A DNA stretch of 64,000 nt from Flavobacterium sp. N2270 (GTDB lineage Bacteria; Bacteroidota; Bacteroidia; Flavobacteriales; Flavobacteriaceae): NCBI RefSeq assembly GCF_025947225.1, contig NZ_CP110005.1, positions 1 through 64,000 of the forward strand, given 5' to 3'. Within the stretch, counting starts at the first letter, position 1; every line of letters starts with the position of its first letter. The notes beneath the pieces are model-generated. The model was not told where the DNA came from and searched no databases. It saw only the letters and a list, made by a program, of their open reading frames with translations. Shown piece by piece: positions 1 to 8,342 of the stretch. Position numbers and translations under genes: made by a program.

Positions 1-1428
1 ATGAGCAAAACTGCACAATCTGTATGGAACAACTGTTTGTCTTTTATCAAAGACAATATTCAGGAACAAGCCTATAAAACATGGTTTGAACCTATTCAAT
101 CAGTTGAATTAACAGAAAATGCATTATATATTCAAGTTCCTAGTAAATTTTTCTACGAATGGCTAGAAGAACACTATGTTAAGTTATTAAAAGTTGCTCT
201 TACAAAAGAACTTGGTTCTAACGCAAAGTTATTGTATAAAATTAAAATGGAGAACACTTATGGCAATAAACTTCCATTTACTGAACAAATTCCAAGTACA
301 AACAGACAAGCGGTAAAAACTCAAGAAGTAGACGTTCCAATTGCAAATAAAAACCCGGAATTAAAAAATCCATTTATAATTCCTGGAATTCGAAACCTAA
401 AAATTGAATCTCAGCTTAATGCAAACTATAGTTTTGATAATTTTTTAGAAGGTGATTCAAATAGACTTGCAAGAAGTGCAGGTTTTGCTGTAGCAAATAA
501 ACCTGGCGGAACCTCATTTAATCCACTTTTAATATTTGGAGGTGTTGGATTAGGTAAAACACATTTAGCGCACGCTATTGGTGTTGAAATTAAAGATAAA
601 CATCCAGAAAAAACAGTGTTATATATTTCAGCCGAGATATTTACACAACAATATATAGATTCTGTTAAAAAGAACACGAGAAATGATTTTATTCATTTTT
701 ATCAATTAATTGATGTATTAATCATTGATGATGTTCAATTTTTATCAGGAAAAACAGGAACACAAGACGTTTTCTTTCACATATTCAATTACTTACACCA
801 AAACGGAAAACAAGTAATTTTAACATCTGATAAGGCACCTGTCGACATGCAAGACATTGAACAACGTTTATTGTCGAGATTTAAATGGGGACTTTCAGCT
901 GAACTTCATCAACCAGATTTTGAAACACGTATTTCTATTTTAAAAAATATACTTTATAGAGACGGAGTAGAAATACCTGAAGACATTATCGAATATGTAG
1001 CCAAAAACATAAAAAGCAATGTTAGAGAACTTGAAGGCGCAATCATTTCTTTAATTGCACAATCTTCTTTTAACAAAAAAGAAGTAACTATTGAACTTGC
1101 AAAACAGGTTGTTGAAAAATTTGTTAAAAATGTAAAACGTGAAATATCAATTGATTATATCCAAAAAGTAGTCTCAGATTATTTTCAATTAGACCTTGAA
1201 GTTTTACAATCTAAAACAAGAAAAAGACACGTTGTACAAGCAAGACAATTAGCTATGTTTTTTGCTAAAAAGTTTACTAAATCTTCTCTAGCTAATATTG
1301 GTTCACAAATTGGCGATAGAGATCACGCAACTGTATTACACGCTTGTAAAACAGTAGACAATTTAGTAACTACTGATAAACAATTTAGAAAGTTTGTTGA
1401 CGATATCAACAAAAAGTTATCCTTATAA
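1..1428 (+). CDS. dnaA: chromosomal replication initiator DnaA
   Basis: DnaA binds DnaA boxes at oriC and opens the origin for replication. The 475-residue protein has the full architecture: an N-terminal helicase-interaction domain (about 1-90), a variable linker, an AAA+ domain with Walker A GGVGLGKTH near residue 180 and Walker B LIIDDVQF near 240, and a C-terminal helix-turn-helix carrying the signature DRDHATVLHA near 439. Length is normal for the family. The ATG is the first base of the window, so its promoter and any upstream origin are outside. A tyrosine phosphatase gene follows with no gap, suggesting co-transcription. Confidence 0.98.
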   Translation: MSKTAQSVWNNCLSFIKDNIQEQAYKTWFEPIQSVELTENALYIQVPSKFFYEWLEEHYVKLLKVALTKELGSNAKLLYKIKMENTYGNKLPFTEQIPSTNRQAVKTQEVDVPIANKNPELKNPFIIPGIRNLKIESQLNANYSFDNFLEGDSNRLARSAGFAVANKPGGTSFNPLLIFGGVGLGKTHLAHAIGVEIKDKHPEKTVLYISAEIFTQQYIDSVKKNTRNDFIHFYQLIDVLIIDDVQFLSGKTGTQDVFFHIFNYLHQNGKQVILTSDKAPVDMQDIEQRLLSRFKWGLSAELHQPDFETRISILKNILYRDGVEIPEDIIEYVAKNIKSNVRELEGAIISLIAQSSFNKKEVTIELAKQVVEKFVKNVKREISIDYIQKVVSDYFQLDLEVLQSKTRKRHVVQARQLAMFFAKKFTKSSLANIGSQIGDRDHATVLHACKTVDNLVTTDKQFRKFVDDINKKLSL

Positions 1429-1881
1429 ATGACAAAAATTTTAATGGTTTGCTTAGGAAACATATGCCGATCTCCATTGGCAGAAGGTATTCTACGTTCA
1501 AAACTATCAAATAATTTTATTGTTGACTCAGCCGGAACTGGCGGATGGCACGCTGGAGAATTACCCGACAGACGTTCTATTGAAATTGCTAATAAAAATG
1601 GATTAGACATTACCAATCAAAGAGCTCGAAAATTTACCAAAAATGATTTTACAGACTTTGACATCATTTACGCAATGGATAGTTCTAACTTAAAAGATAT
1701 ACTTCAATTAGCTCCTGATGAAAATGCTAAAAGCAAAGTTCATTTAATCTTAAACGAACTTTATCCTAACGAAAATAAAGATGTTCCTGATCCTTATTAC
1801 GGACAAAATGATGGATTTGAAAAAGTATACAACATGCTTGACAAAGCTTGCAGTAACATTGCTAAAAAAATAATGATATGA
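1429..1881 (+). CDS. low-molecular-weight protein-tyrosine phosphatase
   Basis: Cytoplasmic phosphatase that removes phosphate from tyrosine. The P-loop CX5R is at the N terminus (C8, R14, in VCLGNICRSPLAEG) and the general-acid Asp-Pro pair is at D121-P122 (VPDPYYG), the arrangement of low-molecular-weight PTPs. The 150-residue length is typical. Its ATG directly abuts the dnaA stop and its end overlaps the next gene by 4 bp (ATGA), so the three genes look like one transcript. Bacterial homologues can act with tyrosine kinases in polysaccharide export, but no kinase is seen here. Confidence 0.93.
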   Translation: MTKILMVCLGNICRSPLAEGILRSKLSNNFIVDSAGTGGWHAGELPDRRSIEIANKNGLDITNQRARKFTKNDFTDFDIIYAMDSSNLKDILQLAPDENAKSKVHLILNELYPNENKDVPDPYYGQNDGFEKVYNMLDKACSNIAKKIMI

Positions 1882-2600
1882 AACCAATCTCTTTACACGG
1901 AAAATTATATTTAATTCCAACTACTTTAGGAGAAATGATTCCCGATGATGTTTTGCCGCAAACCATCAAAAGAAGTATTGACTTTATAGATCATTATATT
2001 GTTGAAAATGAAAAAACCGCAAGAAAGTTTATCAAAAGTGTAAACCCTGATAAAAAGCAACCTAGTTTAAAAATTTCGATATTAAACAAACGAACAGAAG
2101 AGAGCGAATTTAATGAATTCATAAAACCAATTTTTGACGGTTATAATATTGGTCTTATGAGTGAGGCGGGCTGTCCAGGTGTTGCAGATCCAGGAGCTGC
2201 AATTGTAAAAATTGCTCACGATAAAGGAATTCAAGTTGTTCCTTTAGTAGGACCTAGCTCAATTTTATTAGCCATGATGGCAAGTGGAATGAATGGCCAA
2301 AGTTTTGCTTTTAATGGATATTTACCTATTGAAAAAGGAGAAAAGAAAAAAGCTTTGAAAGATTTTGAAAGACTATCTCAAGAAAAAAATCAATCACAAT
2401 TATTTATTGAAACTCCTTATAGAAACAATAAATTAATTGAGGATTTACTAGTAAATTTAAATGGAAACACTCATTTATGTATTGCTTGTGATATTACATT
2501 GCCTACCGAATTTATTAAAACAAAAACAATTAACGACTGGAAAAAACAAAAGGTCGATTTTCATAACCGACCTTGTATTTTTATTATTCACAAAATGTAA
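1878..2600 (+). CDS. SAM-dependent methyltransferase, RsmI-like (tetrapyrrole methylase fold)
   Basis: Belongs to the tetrapyrrole methylase superfamily and resembles RsmI, which 2'-O-methylates C1402 of 16S rRNA. Visible motifs are the GLMSEAGCPGVADPGA loop near residues 92-107 and LVGPSSILLAMMASG near 122-137, which form the SAM pocket in the family. At 240 residues it is shorter than classical RsmI and lacks part of the C-terminal region, as I expect for the Bacteroidetes form; the exact target is therefore uncertain. It overlaps the phosphatase gene by 4 bp and is convergent with the next gene, only 7 bp away. Confidence 0.85.
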   Translation: MKPISLHGKLYLIPTTLGEMIPDDVLPQTIKRSIDFIDHYIVENEKTARKFIKSVNPDKKQPSLKISILNKRTEESEFNEFIKPIFDGYNIGLMSEAGCPGVADPGAAIVKIAHDKGIQVVPLVGPSSILLAMMASGMNGQSFAFNGYLPIEKGEKKKALKDFERLSQEKNQSQLFIETPYRNNKLIEDLLVNLNGNTHLCIACDITLPTEFIKTKTINDWKKQKVDFHNRPCIFIIHKM

Positions 2601-2607
2601 TTGCAAA

Positions 2608-3261
2608 CTACAACTTTACTGTTGCATTTCTATCAGCATCTATATGACTTAAATCATATCCGCCAAATTTTTTCATGTAACTTTTTAAAGAAGTTCCAAA
2701 ACCGTCTTTAAAACCATTTCTTCCATTACTTCTTAAGTATTTTTTTACAGAACCCGCACCACCTAAGTGAGCTGCAGCAACTAAACCAGATTCAGTTATT
2801 TTAATTCCGTTAATAACTCTACCTTTATATTTTGCAATTTCTTTTCTTAATTCCCATTTGTTTCTTGCAATTAAAGCTTTAAATGCTTTATCCTGCCAAG
2901 TTGCATTTTTTAAGAATTCTTTAAAATCATATACTCCTACAGCTCTTAAAGTACTTCTACCAAATTGATATTTTCCCATATAGCCATAAGGATTAACCAT
3001 ATTTAAAATTCCTCTCGACTCCTTAAAAGCCAATGCTTGCCTAAAACCTACAAAGGTTTTTCCAACATAAGGAATTTCTACACTACTAACTTTCTCATCA
3101 ATATTGTTTAGTTCATCCTCATTAGGAACACTATAGTTGATTTCTTCGTTTTCGTCTATATGAAAACCAGGAACTCTTTCAATTTGGAATGATCCAAAAC
3201 CTGAAGAAACTATAACCACTAAAACAATTAATCCTAAAAAATAAGAGCTTTTTCTTACCAT
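2608..3261 (-). CDS. secreted lytic-transglycosylase-like / muramidase-like protein
   Basis: A 217-residue exported protein with one N-terminal hydrophobic segment (about 8-24). The domain after residue 70 has a lysozyme-like helix with a candidate catalytic Glu in ALAFKESRG, then the MGKYQFGRSTL and GLVAAAHLGGAGSVKKYL segments seen in peptidoglycan lytic enzymes. This suggests cleavage of the glycan strand in the periplasm, though substrate and catalytic residues are not proven. It has its own -7 element (TATCTTTG on the minus strand, 3309-3316), so it is probably monocistronic. Confidence 0.7.
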   Translation of the reverse strand: MVRKSSYFLGLIVLVVIVSSGFGSFQIERVPGFHIDENEEINYSVPNEDELNNIDEKVSSVEIPYVGKTFVGFRQALAFKESRGILNMVNPYGYMGKYQFGRSTLRAVGVYDFKEFLKNATWQDKAFKALIARNKWELRKEIAKYKGRVINGIKITESGLVAAAHLGGAGSVKKYLRSNGRNGFKDGFGTSLKSYMKKFGGYDLSHIDADRNATVKL

Positions 3262-3308
3262 AAATTTTTATTTCTCAGCGTCTGTCACTCATCTGAAATT
3301 TCCGAGGG

Positions 3309-3316
3309 CAAAGATA
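3309..3316 (-). promoter_or_regulatory. -7 element (TATCTTTG) for the lytic-enzyme gene
   Basis: Exact match to the Bacteroidetes -7 consensus TAnnTTTG on the minus strand, about 50 bp upstream of the ATG at 3261. Confidence 0.6.
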
Positions 3317-3358
3317 CAAAAAAAATTACAATATTGATTTACAGTCTGTTAAAGTTTT

Positions 3359-4252
3359 CTAAAAGTAGATAATACGGCCTTTAACACCGTTAAAATCATC
3401 ATATTGAAGTGTTGGAGCAGGAATTTTTATTGTGTTAAAAACAGAAAAAACAGACTTTAAAAAATGAGATTTTGTCTTAATTTTCGTCAAATCGACATCA
3501 AGACTTAAATAAAATTGACGATATGAGTTTTGATTAAAACCATTTAATTGTGCTTCAGAATCTGTTCCGTATAACATATTTTCAGCACCATATCCAACAG
3601 CTAAGTTCAACCATTTTGGAATAAAACTTGATTTCGTAAAAGAATACAAGTTAAAAGATAACCAATACGTTTGTCCGTTATAATCTTTTAAAATTTGTTC
3701 TTGAAAAGATGCGCCTAAAGTTTCAGGGCGAAATTTTGCTTTACTAGTTTGATGAAATGAAAATTTAGGAGTAATTCTTTGTTCGTTCCAAAGTAATTCT
3801 TGAGAAACATACAATAATGTTCCTGAACCATTTGCAATAATATCTCCCCAAGAAGCTCCCCATTCTTGAGAAAAACCATCAAAAACTTCAACCACAGTTA
3901 AAAATCCGAAACCTAAAGTAGAACCATAAAGCAATTGCTCTTTTTTTGATGCTCCACTCCATTGCAACATTTCGCTCCCAAAACGACCCACATGATAAGT
4001 CGAAAAAAAATGCCCAGCTTTATCCATTTGATTCCATTCCTTATTATCATTGATAAAATGAAAATTAGTTTGCGGATAATCTTTATACCAAAGTTGATTT
4101 AACCCGATTAAAGTTACACCCAAAACACCAACTTCTCCAATATAAACATAAGTTCTTCTAGATGTATCTAACGTATCTGAAGGTGTTAAAAAGGTGTTTA
4201 TTTTTGATTGTGAATAGGACGAAAAAGCTACAAGTAATCCTATCAGCACCAT
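3359..4252 (-). CDS. DUF2279-like outer-membrane-associated protein
   Basis: I recognise this as similar to the DUF2279/YfiM group: a central block with MDKAGHFFSTYHVGRFG, a hydrophobic stretch, then EWGASWGDIIANGSGTLLY. The function of the group is not established; the pattern suggests an envelope protein. I place the start at the ATG at 4252 (MVLIGLLVAF, then SYSQS), which gives a clean signal peptide. An in-frame ATG at 4333 would add 27 residues, but that DNA contains an imperfect palindrome (4255-4300) richer in GC than its surroundings and is probably intergenic. It follows mltG on the same strand, likely as one transcript. Confidence 0.6.
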   Translation of the reverse strand: MVLIGLLVAFSSYSQSKINTFLTPSDTLDTSRRTYVYIGEVGVLGVTLIGLNQLWYKDYPQTNFHFINDNKEWNQMDKAGHFFSTYHVGRFGSEMLQWSGASKKEQLLYGSTLGFGFLTVVEVFDGFSQEWGASWGDIIANGSGTLLYVSQELLWNEQRITPKFSFHQTSKAKFRPETLGASFQEQILKDYNGQTYWLSFNLYSFTKSSFIPKWLNLAVGYGAENMLYGTDSEAQLNGFNQNSYRQFYLSLDVDLTKIKTKSHFLKSVFSVFNTIKIPAPTLQYDDFNGVKGRIIYF

Positions 4253-4254
4253 TC

Positions 4255-4300
4255 TAGCCCTGGTTGCAGCGATACCTTGTATAGCGGAAAACAGGAAAAT
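4255..4300. repeat. intergenic imperfect palindrome, REP-like
   Basis: Roughly 45 bp, less AT-rich than its surroundings, with interrupted arms (CCTGgTT...GCGATAC, loop CTT, GTATaGC...AACAGG). It lies between mltG and the DUF2279-like gene. It resembles interspersed elements I associate with Flavobacterium genomes, but I see no second copy in this window, so repeat status is inferred. Confidence 0.4.
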
Positions 4301-4337
4301 GGATAACTGGTATGAATGAACGTTTCGCTTCAAATGA

Positions 4338-5378
4338 TTAACGGTTAATGCCTAATTTATTTACCCAAGCTGCATATTTACGAGCATTTACTTGATGTTC
4401 TGCATAATTAGATGCAAAAGCATGATACCCTGGTTTTTCTGGACTTGCACAGAAGTAAATATAATCGTGTTTTTCAGCATTTAAAACCGCATCGATTGCA
4501 GAAATATCGGGCATTGCAATTGGCCCTGGAGGTAAACCAGTATTAACGTAAGTATTATAAGGTGACTTTATTTTTAAATCGTTATGATAAACACGTTTAA
4601 TAATTTGGTCAAAATCACCTGTTTCTTTTTTAATCGCAAAAATTATGGTTGGATCAGCCTGTAATGGCATCCCTGTTTTAAGCCTGTTTAAATAAACACC
4701 TGCAACCGTTGCTCTTTCATCTACTTTTGCCGTTTCTTTATGCACAATTGAAGCCAAAACAGAAACTTCAATAGGAGTTAAACCTTTTGCAGCAGCTTTT
4801 TCTAAACGTTCATGATTCCAAAATTTTTTATACTCTTTTGCCATTTTATCGGCAAGTTTATTGGAATTTACATCCCAATAAAACTCATAAGTATTTGGAA
4901 TAAACATAGCTAAAATATTTTCTTCGGTAAATCCATTTTCTTTTAAGAAAGGCTCATTTGTAAAAGAAACATATAACGCTACACTATCAGGCTCCAACTG
5001 AGAAGCCATACGTTCTGCTAATTTACCCAAACTTTCTTGATTGTTAAAAGCTACTTTGACAGGAATATTTCTTCGCATAGCTCTAATCATATCAAAACTA
5101 GTCATGTTTTGTGTCAATAAAAACTTACCTGACTTTACATTTACATCGTAACTTCTTTTACTCGCTACAAAATCAAACTTGCTCATATCTTTAACAAAAG
5201 GAGCCAATTCTTGTTGCACCATTTCATAAGTAGCATTTGTGGGAATATAAACAAAAACTTCTTTTTGATTAAAGGTTGTATTTGGAGTAAATGCTTTATT
5301 ATAAACATAAGCCGTAACTCCAGCTGCAATAAACAATCCTGCAACGGCAACAATCGTAAGTATTTTTTTAATTTTCAA
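4338..5378 (-). CDS. mltG: endolytic murein transglycosylase MltG
   Basis: Inner-membrane enzyme that cleaves nascent peptidoglycan strands and sets their length. The 346-residue protein has a single N-terminal membrane helix (about 7-26), a LysM-like region and the YceG/MltG catalytic core, with the conserved Glu in LASIVHKETAKVDE (near 218) and the following GVYLNRLKTGMPLQADPT motif. Length is normal. Upstream lie a GNAT gene and dapF on the same strand with short gaps, so dapF, GNAT and mltG probably form an operon. Confidence 0.93.
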   Translation of the reverse strand: MKIKKILTIVAVAGLFIAAGVTAYVYNKAFTPNTTFNQKEVFVYIPTNATYEMVQQELAPFVKDMSKFDFVASKRSYDVNVKSGKFLLTQNMTSFDMIRAMRRNIPVKVAFNNQESLGKLAERMASQLEPDSVALYVSFTNEPFLKENGFTEENILAMFIPNTYEFYWDVNSNKLADKMAKEYKKFWNHERLEKAAAKGLTPIEVSVLASIVHKETAKVDERATVAGVYLNRLKTGMPLQADPTIIFAIKKETGDFDQIIKRVYHNDLKIKSPYNTYVNTGLPPGPIAMPDISAIDAVLNAEKHDYIYFCASPEKPGYHAFASNYAEHQVNARKYAAWVNKLGINR

Positions 5379-5390
5379 GCGATTTAGTTA

Positions 5391-5915
5391 TTAGTGGTTA
5401 ATAAGTTGGTATAAAATTTCATCTTCAAAACTTCCGTTAACTTTATTCCAATCTTTTTTTATTCCTATTTTTTCGAATCCAAATTTAGAAAAAAGAGCGA
5501 TACTAATTTCATTTTTAGAACCAATATTTGCAAATAATTGATGTAATTGTAATTGATTGAATGCATAATCGATTAACAAAGACAAAGCCTCTGATCCAAT
5601 TCCGTTATTTCTATTGGAATCATTCATAATTACAATGCCAATTCCTGCTCTTTGGTGCATGGGTTCAAATTCAAATAAATCAATTAATCCAACAGTATCA
5701 TTTGAATTATTCAAACAAATTGCCAATCGTAATTGTTTGGCTTCATATATATCTTGATGTGCATTTTCCAAATATTGACGAATTAAAAACTTACTATAAG
5801 GTGTTTGTGTATTACTTACATGCCAAATGCTTTCATTATTCTCAATTTCGTATATGAAATCTAAATCTTCTGGCTCAAGCGCTCGTAAATATATATTTTG
5901 TCCTTTTAAAGTCAT
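5391..5915 (-). CDS. GNAT family N-acetyltransferase
   Basis: A cytoplasmic acetyl-CoA-dependent acetyltransferase of the RimJ/RimL-like GNAT class, with the start LRALEPEDLDFIYEIEN, the acetyl-CoA binding stretch GIGIVIMNDSNRNNGIGSEAL and the C-terminal SKFGFEKIGIKKDW. The substrate cannot be read from sequence; ribosomal proteins, polyamines or small amines are possible. I chose the ATG at 5915 rather than the in-frame TTG at 5924, because the ATG falls 2 bp after the dapF stop and gives the usual MTLKGQNIYLRALE start. Confidence 0.85.
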   Translation of the reverse strand: MTLKGQNIYLRALEPEDLDFIYEIENNESIWHVSNTQTPYSKFLIRQYLENAHQDIYEAKQLRLAICLNNSNDTVGLIDLFEFEPMHQRAGIGIVIMNDSNRNNGIGSEALSLLIDYAFNQLQLHQLFANIGSKNEISIALFSKFGFEKIGIKKDWNKVNGSFEDEILYQLINH

Positions 5916-5917
5916 TA

Positions 5918-6700
5918 TCAGCAATTTATAATTCCTTCAAAAACAAAAGTAGCCGGACCAATTAGATTAACATTGGTAAAAACACCGTTATGCTCATCAA
6001 AATTGACTGCTAATTTTCCGCCTTCAACATTTAATTTAATATGATTTGAAGTTGTTTTTTTAGTTACAAACATAGCTATTGCAACGGCTGTAACTCCAGT
6101 TCCGCAAGATAAAGTTTCATCTTCCACTCCTCTTTCGTAGGTTCTAACTGCAAAAGTATCATCGTTTAATTGAGCAACAAAATTCACATTACTTCCTGCT
6201 TTACCATATAAATTAGAATAACGAATTTTCGCTCCTTCTTCCTTAATATTATAATGTGCTAAATCTTCAACGATTTCAACATGATGTGGAGAACCTGTAT
6301 TTAAAAAAGTATAACTTTCTTTTACTTCAACAACATCTACATCTTTCATTTGAAGTGAAATAATATTATTAGAATCAATCGTTGCAAAATGATAACCATC
6401 TACCGCTTCAAATTCAGCCTTATCAGAAATAACCCCCATTTGTTTTGCAAATGCAACCAAACATCTACCTCCATTTCCACACATGGTACTTTCATTCCCA
6501 TCTGAATTATAATACACCATAGTAAAGTCATACTTATCATGGTTTTCTAATAAAATAAGTCCGTCTGCACCAATGCCAAATCTTCTATCACATAGTCTTT
6601 CAACTAGTTTGGTATCATTTTTGGGAAATATAGAAGTACGATTATCAATCATTACGAAATCATTTCCGGTGCCTTGGTATTTGTAAAATGTAAATTGCAT
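5918..6700 (-). CDS. dapF: diaminopimelate epimerase
   Basis: Converts LL- to meso-diaminopimelate for lysine and peptidoglycan synthesis, in the cytoplasm. Both catalytic cysteines are present in their signatures, MCGNGGRCL (near 72) and LSCGTGVTAVA (near 198), and the N terminus YQGTGNDFVMIDNR is diagnostic. The 260-residue length is normal. It is the first gene of a dapF-GNAT-mltG transcript, with a -7 element at 6718-6725 some 20 bp upstream of the ATG. Confidence 0.97.
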   Translation of the reverse strand: MQFTFYKYQGTGNDFVMIDNRTSIFPKNDTKLVERLCDRRFGIGADGLILLENHDKYDFTMVYYNSDGNESTMCGNGGRCLVAFAKQMGVISDKAEFEAVDGYHFATIDSNNIISLQMKDVDVVEVKESYTFLNTGSPHHVEIVEDLAHYNIKEEGAKIRYSNLYGKAGSNVNFVAQLNDDTFAVRTYERGVEDETLSCGTGVTAVAIAMFVTKKTTSNHIKLNVEGGKLAVNFDEHNGVFTNVNLIGPATFVFEGIINC

Positions 6701-6717
6701 ATAGTTAATTTCTTTTG

Positions 6718-6725
6718 CAAAAATA
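6718..6725 (-). promoter_or_regulatory. -7 element (TATTTTTG) for dapF
   Basis: Exact TAnnTTTG on the minus strand, about 18 bp before the dapF ATG, implying a short leader. Confidence 0.5.
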
Positions 6726-6827
6726 CAAATATTAATAAGATGTTAAACATTGTTAATCGAGCGTTAAAATCTTTTTAACAAAAAAAAATGTATTTAAATT
6801 TACCTAACCAAATTAAATTATTGAACT

Positions 6828-8210
6828 ATGAAAAAATACACAGGACTATTATTTGTTTCTTTATTGAGTGGTGCAATAACGCTAAGTGCTTACAAAATTA
6901 TATTTGAAAACAAAAGCACATCATCAGCTGTAACGATAGCGCCAAATTATGCGAAAAATGTAAATTTAGGAGCTGAAACAATAGACTTTACTACTGCTGC
7001 TGAAACTACTTTACACAATGTAGTACACGTAAAAAATGTAACTGTTTCAAATGTTCCTCGAAATCCAATAATGGAATATTTCTATGGATATCAGGGAAAC
7101 CAACAACAAACACAAATAGGAACAGGGTCTGGAGTTATCATATCTGAAGATGGATATATTGTTACCAATAACCATGTAATTCAGAATGCTAGTGAATTAG
7201 AAATAACTCTAAACAATAATAAATCTTATAAAGCAAAATTGATTGGCACTGACACCAAAATGGACATTGCACTTTTGAAAATAGAGGCAGATGAAAAATT
7301 ACCATATATTGTTTTTGGAGATTCAGATGAAATAAAAGTAGGAGAATGGGTTTTAGCTGTTGGAAATCCATATAACTTAAATTCAACTGTAACTGCAGGT
7401 ATTGTTTCAGCAAAAGCAAGAGATTTAAGCAATGAAGGATTACAATCTTTCATTCAAACTGATGCAGCTGTAAACCCAGGCAATAGCGGCGGTGCATTGG
7501 TAAATACTCGCGGAGAATTAGTTGGAATTAACACTATGATTTCTTCTCCAACCGGAAGTTATGCTGGATATTCATTTGCTGTACCGTCAAACATAACGCG
7601 TAAAATTATTGAAGACTTAATGCAGTTTGGAAATGTACAAAGAGGAGTTTTAGGCGTCGAAGGTGGAGAATTAAATAGTAATGTTGCCAAAGAAATTGGA
7701 GTGGACCAAACTCAAGGATTCTACATTAACAAAGTAACTAAAAATTCTGGTGCTGAAAAAGCAGGGCTAAAAAAAGGAGATATCATTACTGCTTTAGACG
7801 CTAAAAAAATAAATGGATTCTCAGACTTAACTTCATATATCAATACGAAAAGACCAGAAGAAATTGTCAATGTTAGCGTCATTAGAGACGGAAGTAAAAA
7901 AACAATTCCTGTAAAACTTACTAAAAAAGAACTTTTAGCATATGAGTTCAACGGAATTGAGCTTGAAGATATTGATACAAACGATAAAAAAGAATTTAAA
8001 ATAGACTTTGGTGTAAAAATCAAAAATATAACAAACGAAAACTACTTAGATTACGCCAAAGAACTTGAAGGAAGTATTATTTTAAGTATTGATGGAGTGA
8101 AAGCCGATAATGTTGACAAAGTTTCAAGTTATTTGACTCGTAAAAAAGGCTCAAAAGCACAATATCAAATTATAACAAAGAACAAACAAATTCTACGAAT
8201 TATAATGTAA
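6828..8210 (+). CDS. periplasmic serine protease, DegP/HtrA family
   Basis: Envelope quality-control protease. It has an N-terminal hydrophobic signal or anchor (about 5-23), a trypsin-like domain with the catalytic triad H116 (VTNNHVIQN), D146 (MDIALLKI) and S220 (NPGNSGGAL), then two PDZ domains: a clear one near 275-365 and a more divergent one near 390-455. The 460-residue length matches Bacteroidetes HtrA proteins. It is monocistronic, divergent from dapF, and ends at a strong hairpin terminator. Confidence 0.95.
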   Translation: MKKYTGLLFVSLLSGAITLSAYKIIFENKSTSSAVTIAPNYAKNVNLGAETIDFTTAAETTLHNVVHVKNVTVSNVPRNPIMEYFYGYQGNQQQTQIGTGSGVIISEDGYIVTNNHVIQNASELEITLNNNKSYKAKLIGTDTKMDIALLKIEADEKLPYIVFGDSDEIKVGEWVLAVGNPYNLNSTVTAGIVSAKARDLSNEGLQSFIQTDAAVNPGNSGGALVNTRGELVGINTMISSPTGSYAGYSFAVPSNITRKIIEDLMQFGNVQRGVLGVEGGELNSNVAKEIGVDQTQGFYINKVTKNSGAEKAGLKKGDIITALDAKKINGFSDLTSYINTKRPEEIVNVSVIRDGSKKTIPVKLTKKELLAYEFNGIELEDIDTNDKKEFKIDFGVKIKNITNENYLDYAKELEGSIILSIDGVKADNVDKVSSYLTRKKGSKAQYQIITKNKQILRIIM

Positions 8211-8230
8211 TCTATTAAAGCTCAAATTAA

Positions 8231-8259
8231 AAAACCATGTTTTTAACATGGTTTTTTTT
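8231..8259 (+). terminator. intrinsic terminator after htrA
   Basis: Perfect 11-bp stem AAAACCATGTT / AACATGGTTTT with loop TTT, running into a T tract. Confidence 0.9.
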
Positions 8260-8302
8260 ATATTATTTATAAAAATAATTTCCCTATGAGGTTTGAAATC
8301 TT

Positions 8303-8310
8303 TATTTTTG
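8303..8310 (+). promoter_or_regulatory. -7 element (TATTTTTG) for gap
   Basis: Exact TAnnTTTG 32 bp before the ATG; no convincing -33 TTG at the usual spacing. Confidence 0.5.
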
Positions 8311-8342
8311 CAGAATTATAAACAACACATTATAACCACTTC

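Noticed and set aside
1413..1428. TTATCC near the dnaA stop as a DnaA box
   Set aside because: A single partial match within coding sequence; no cluster of boxes or AT-rich unwinding element is present.
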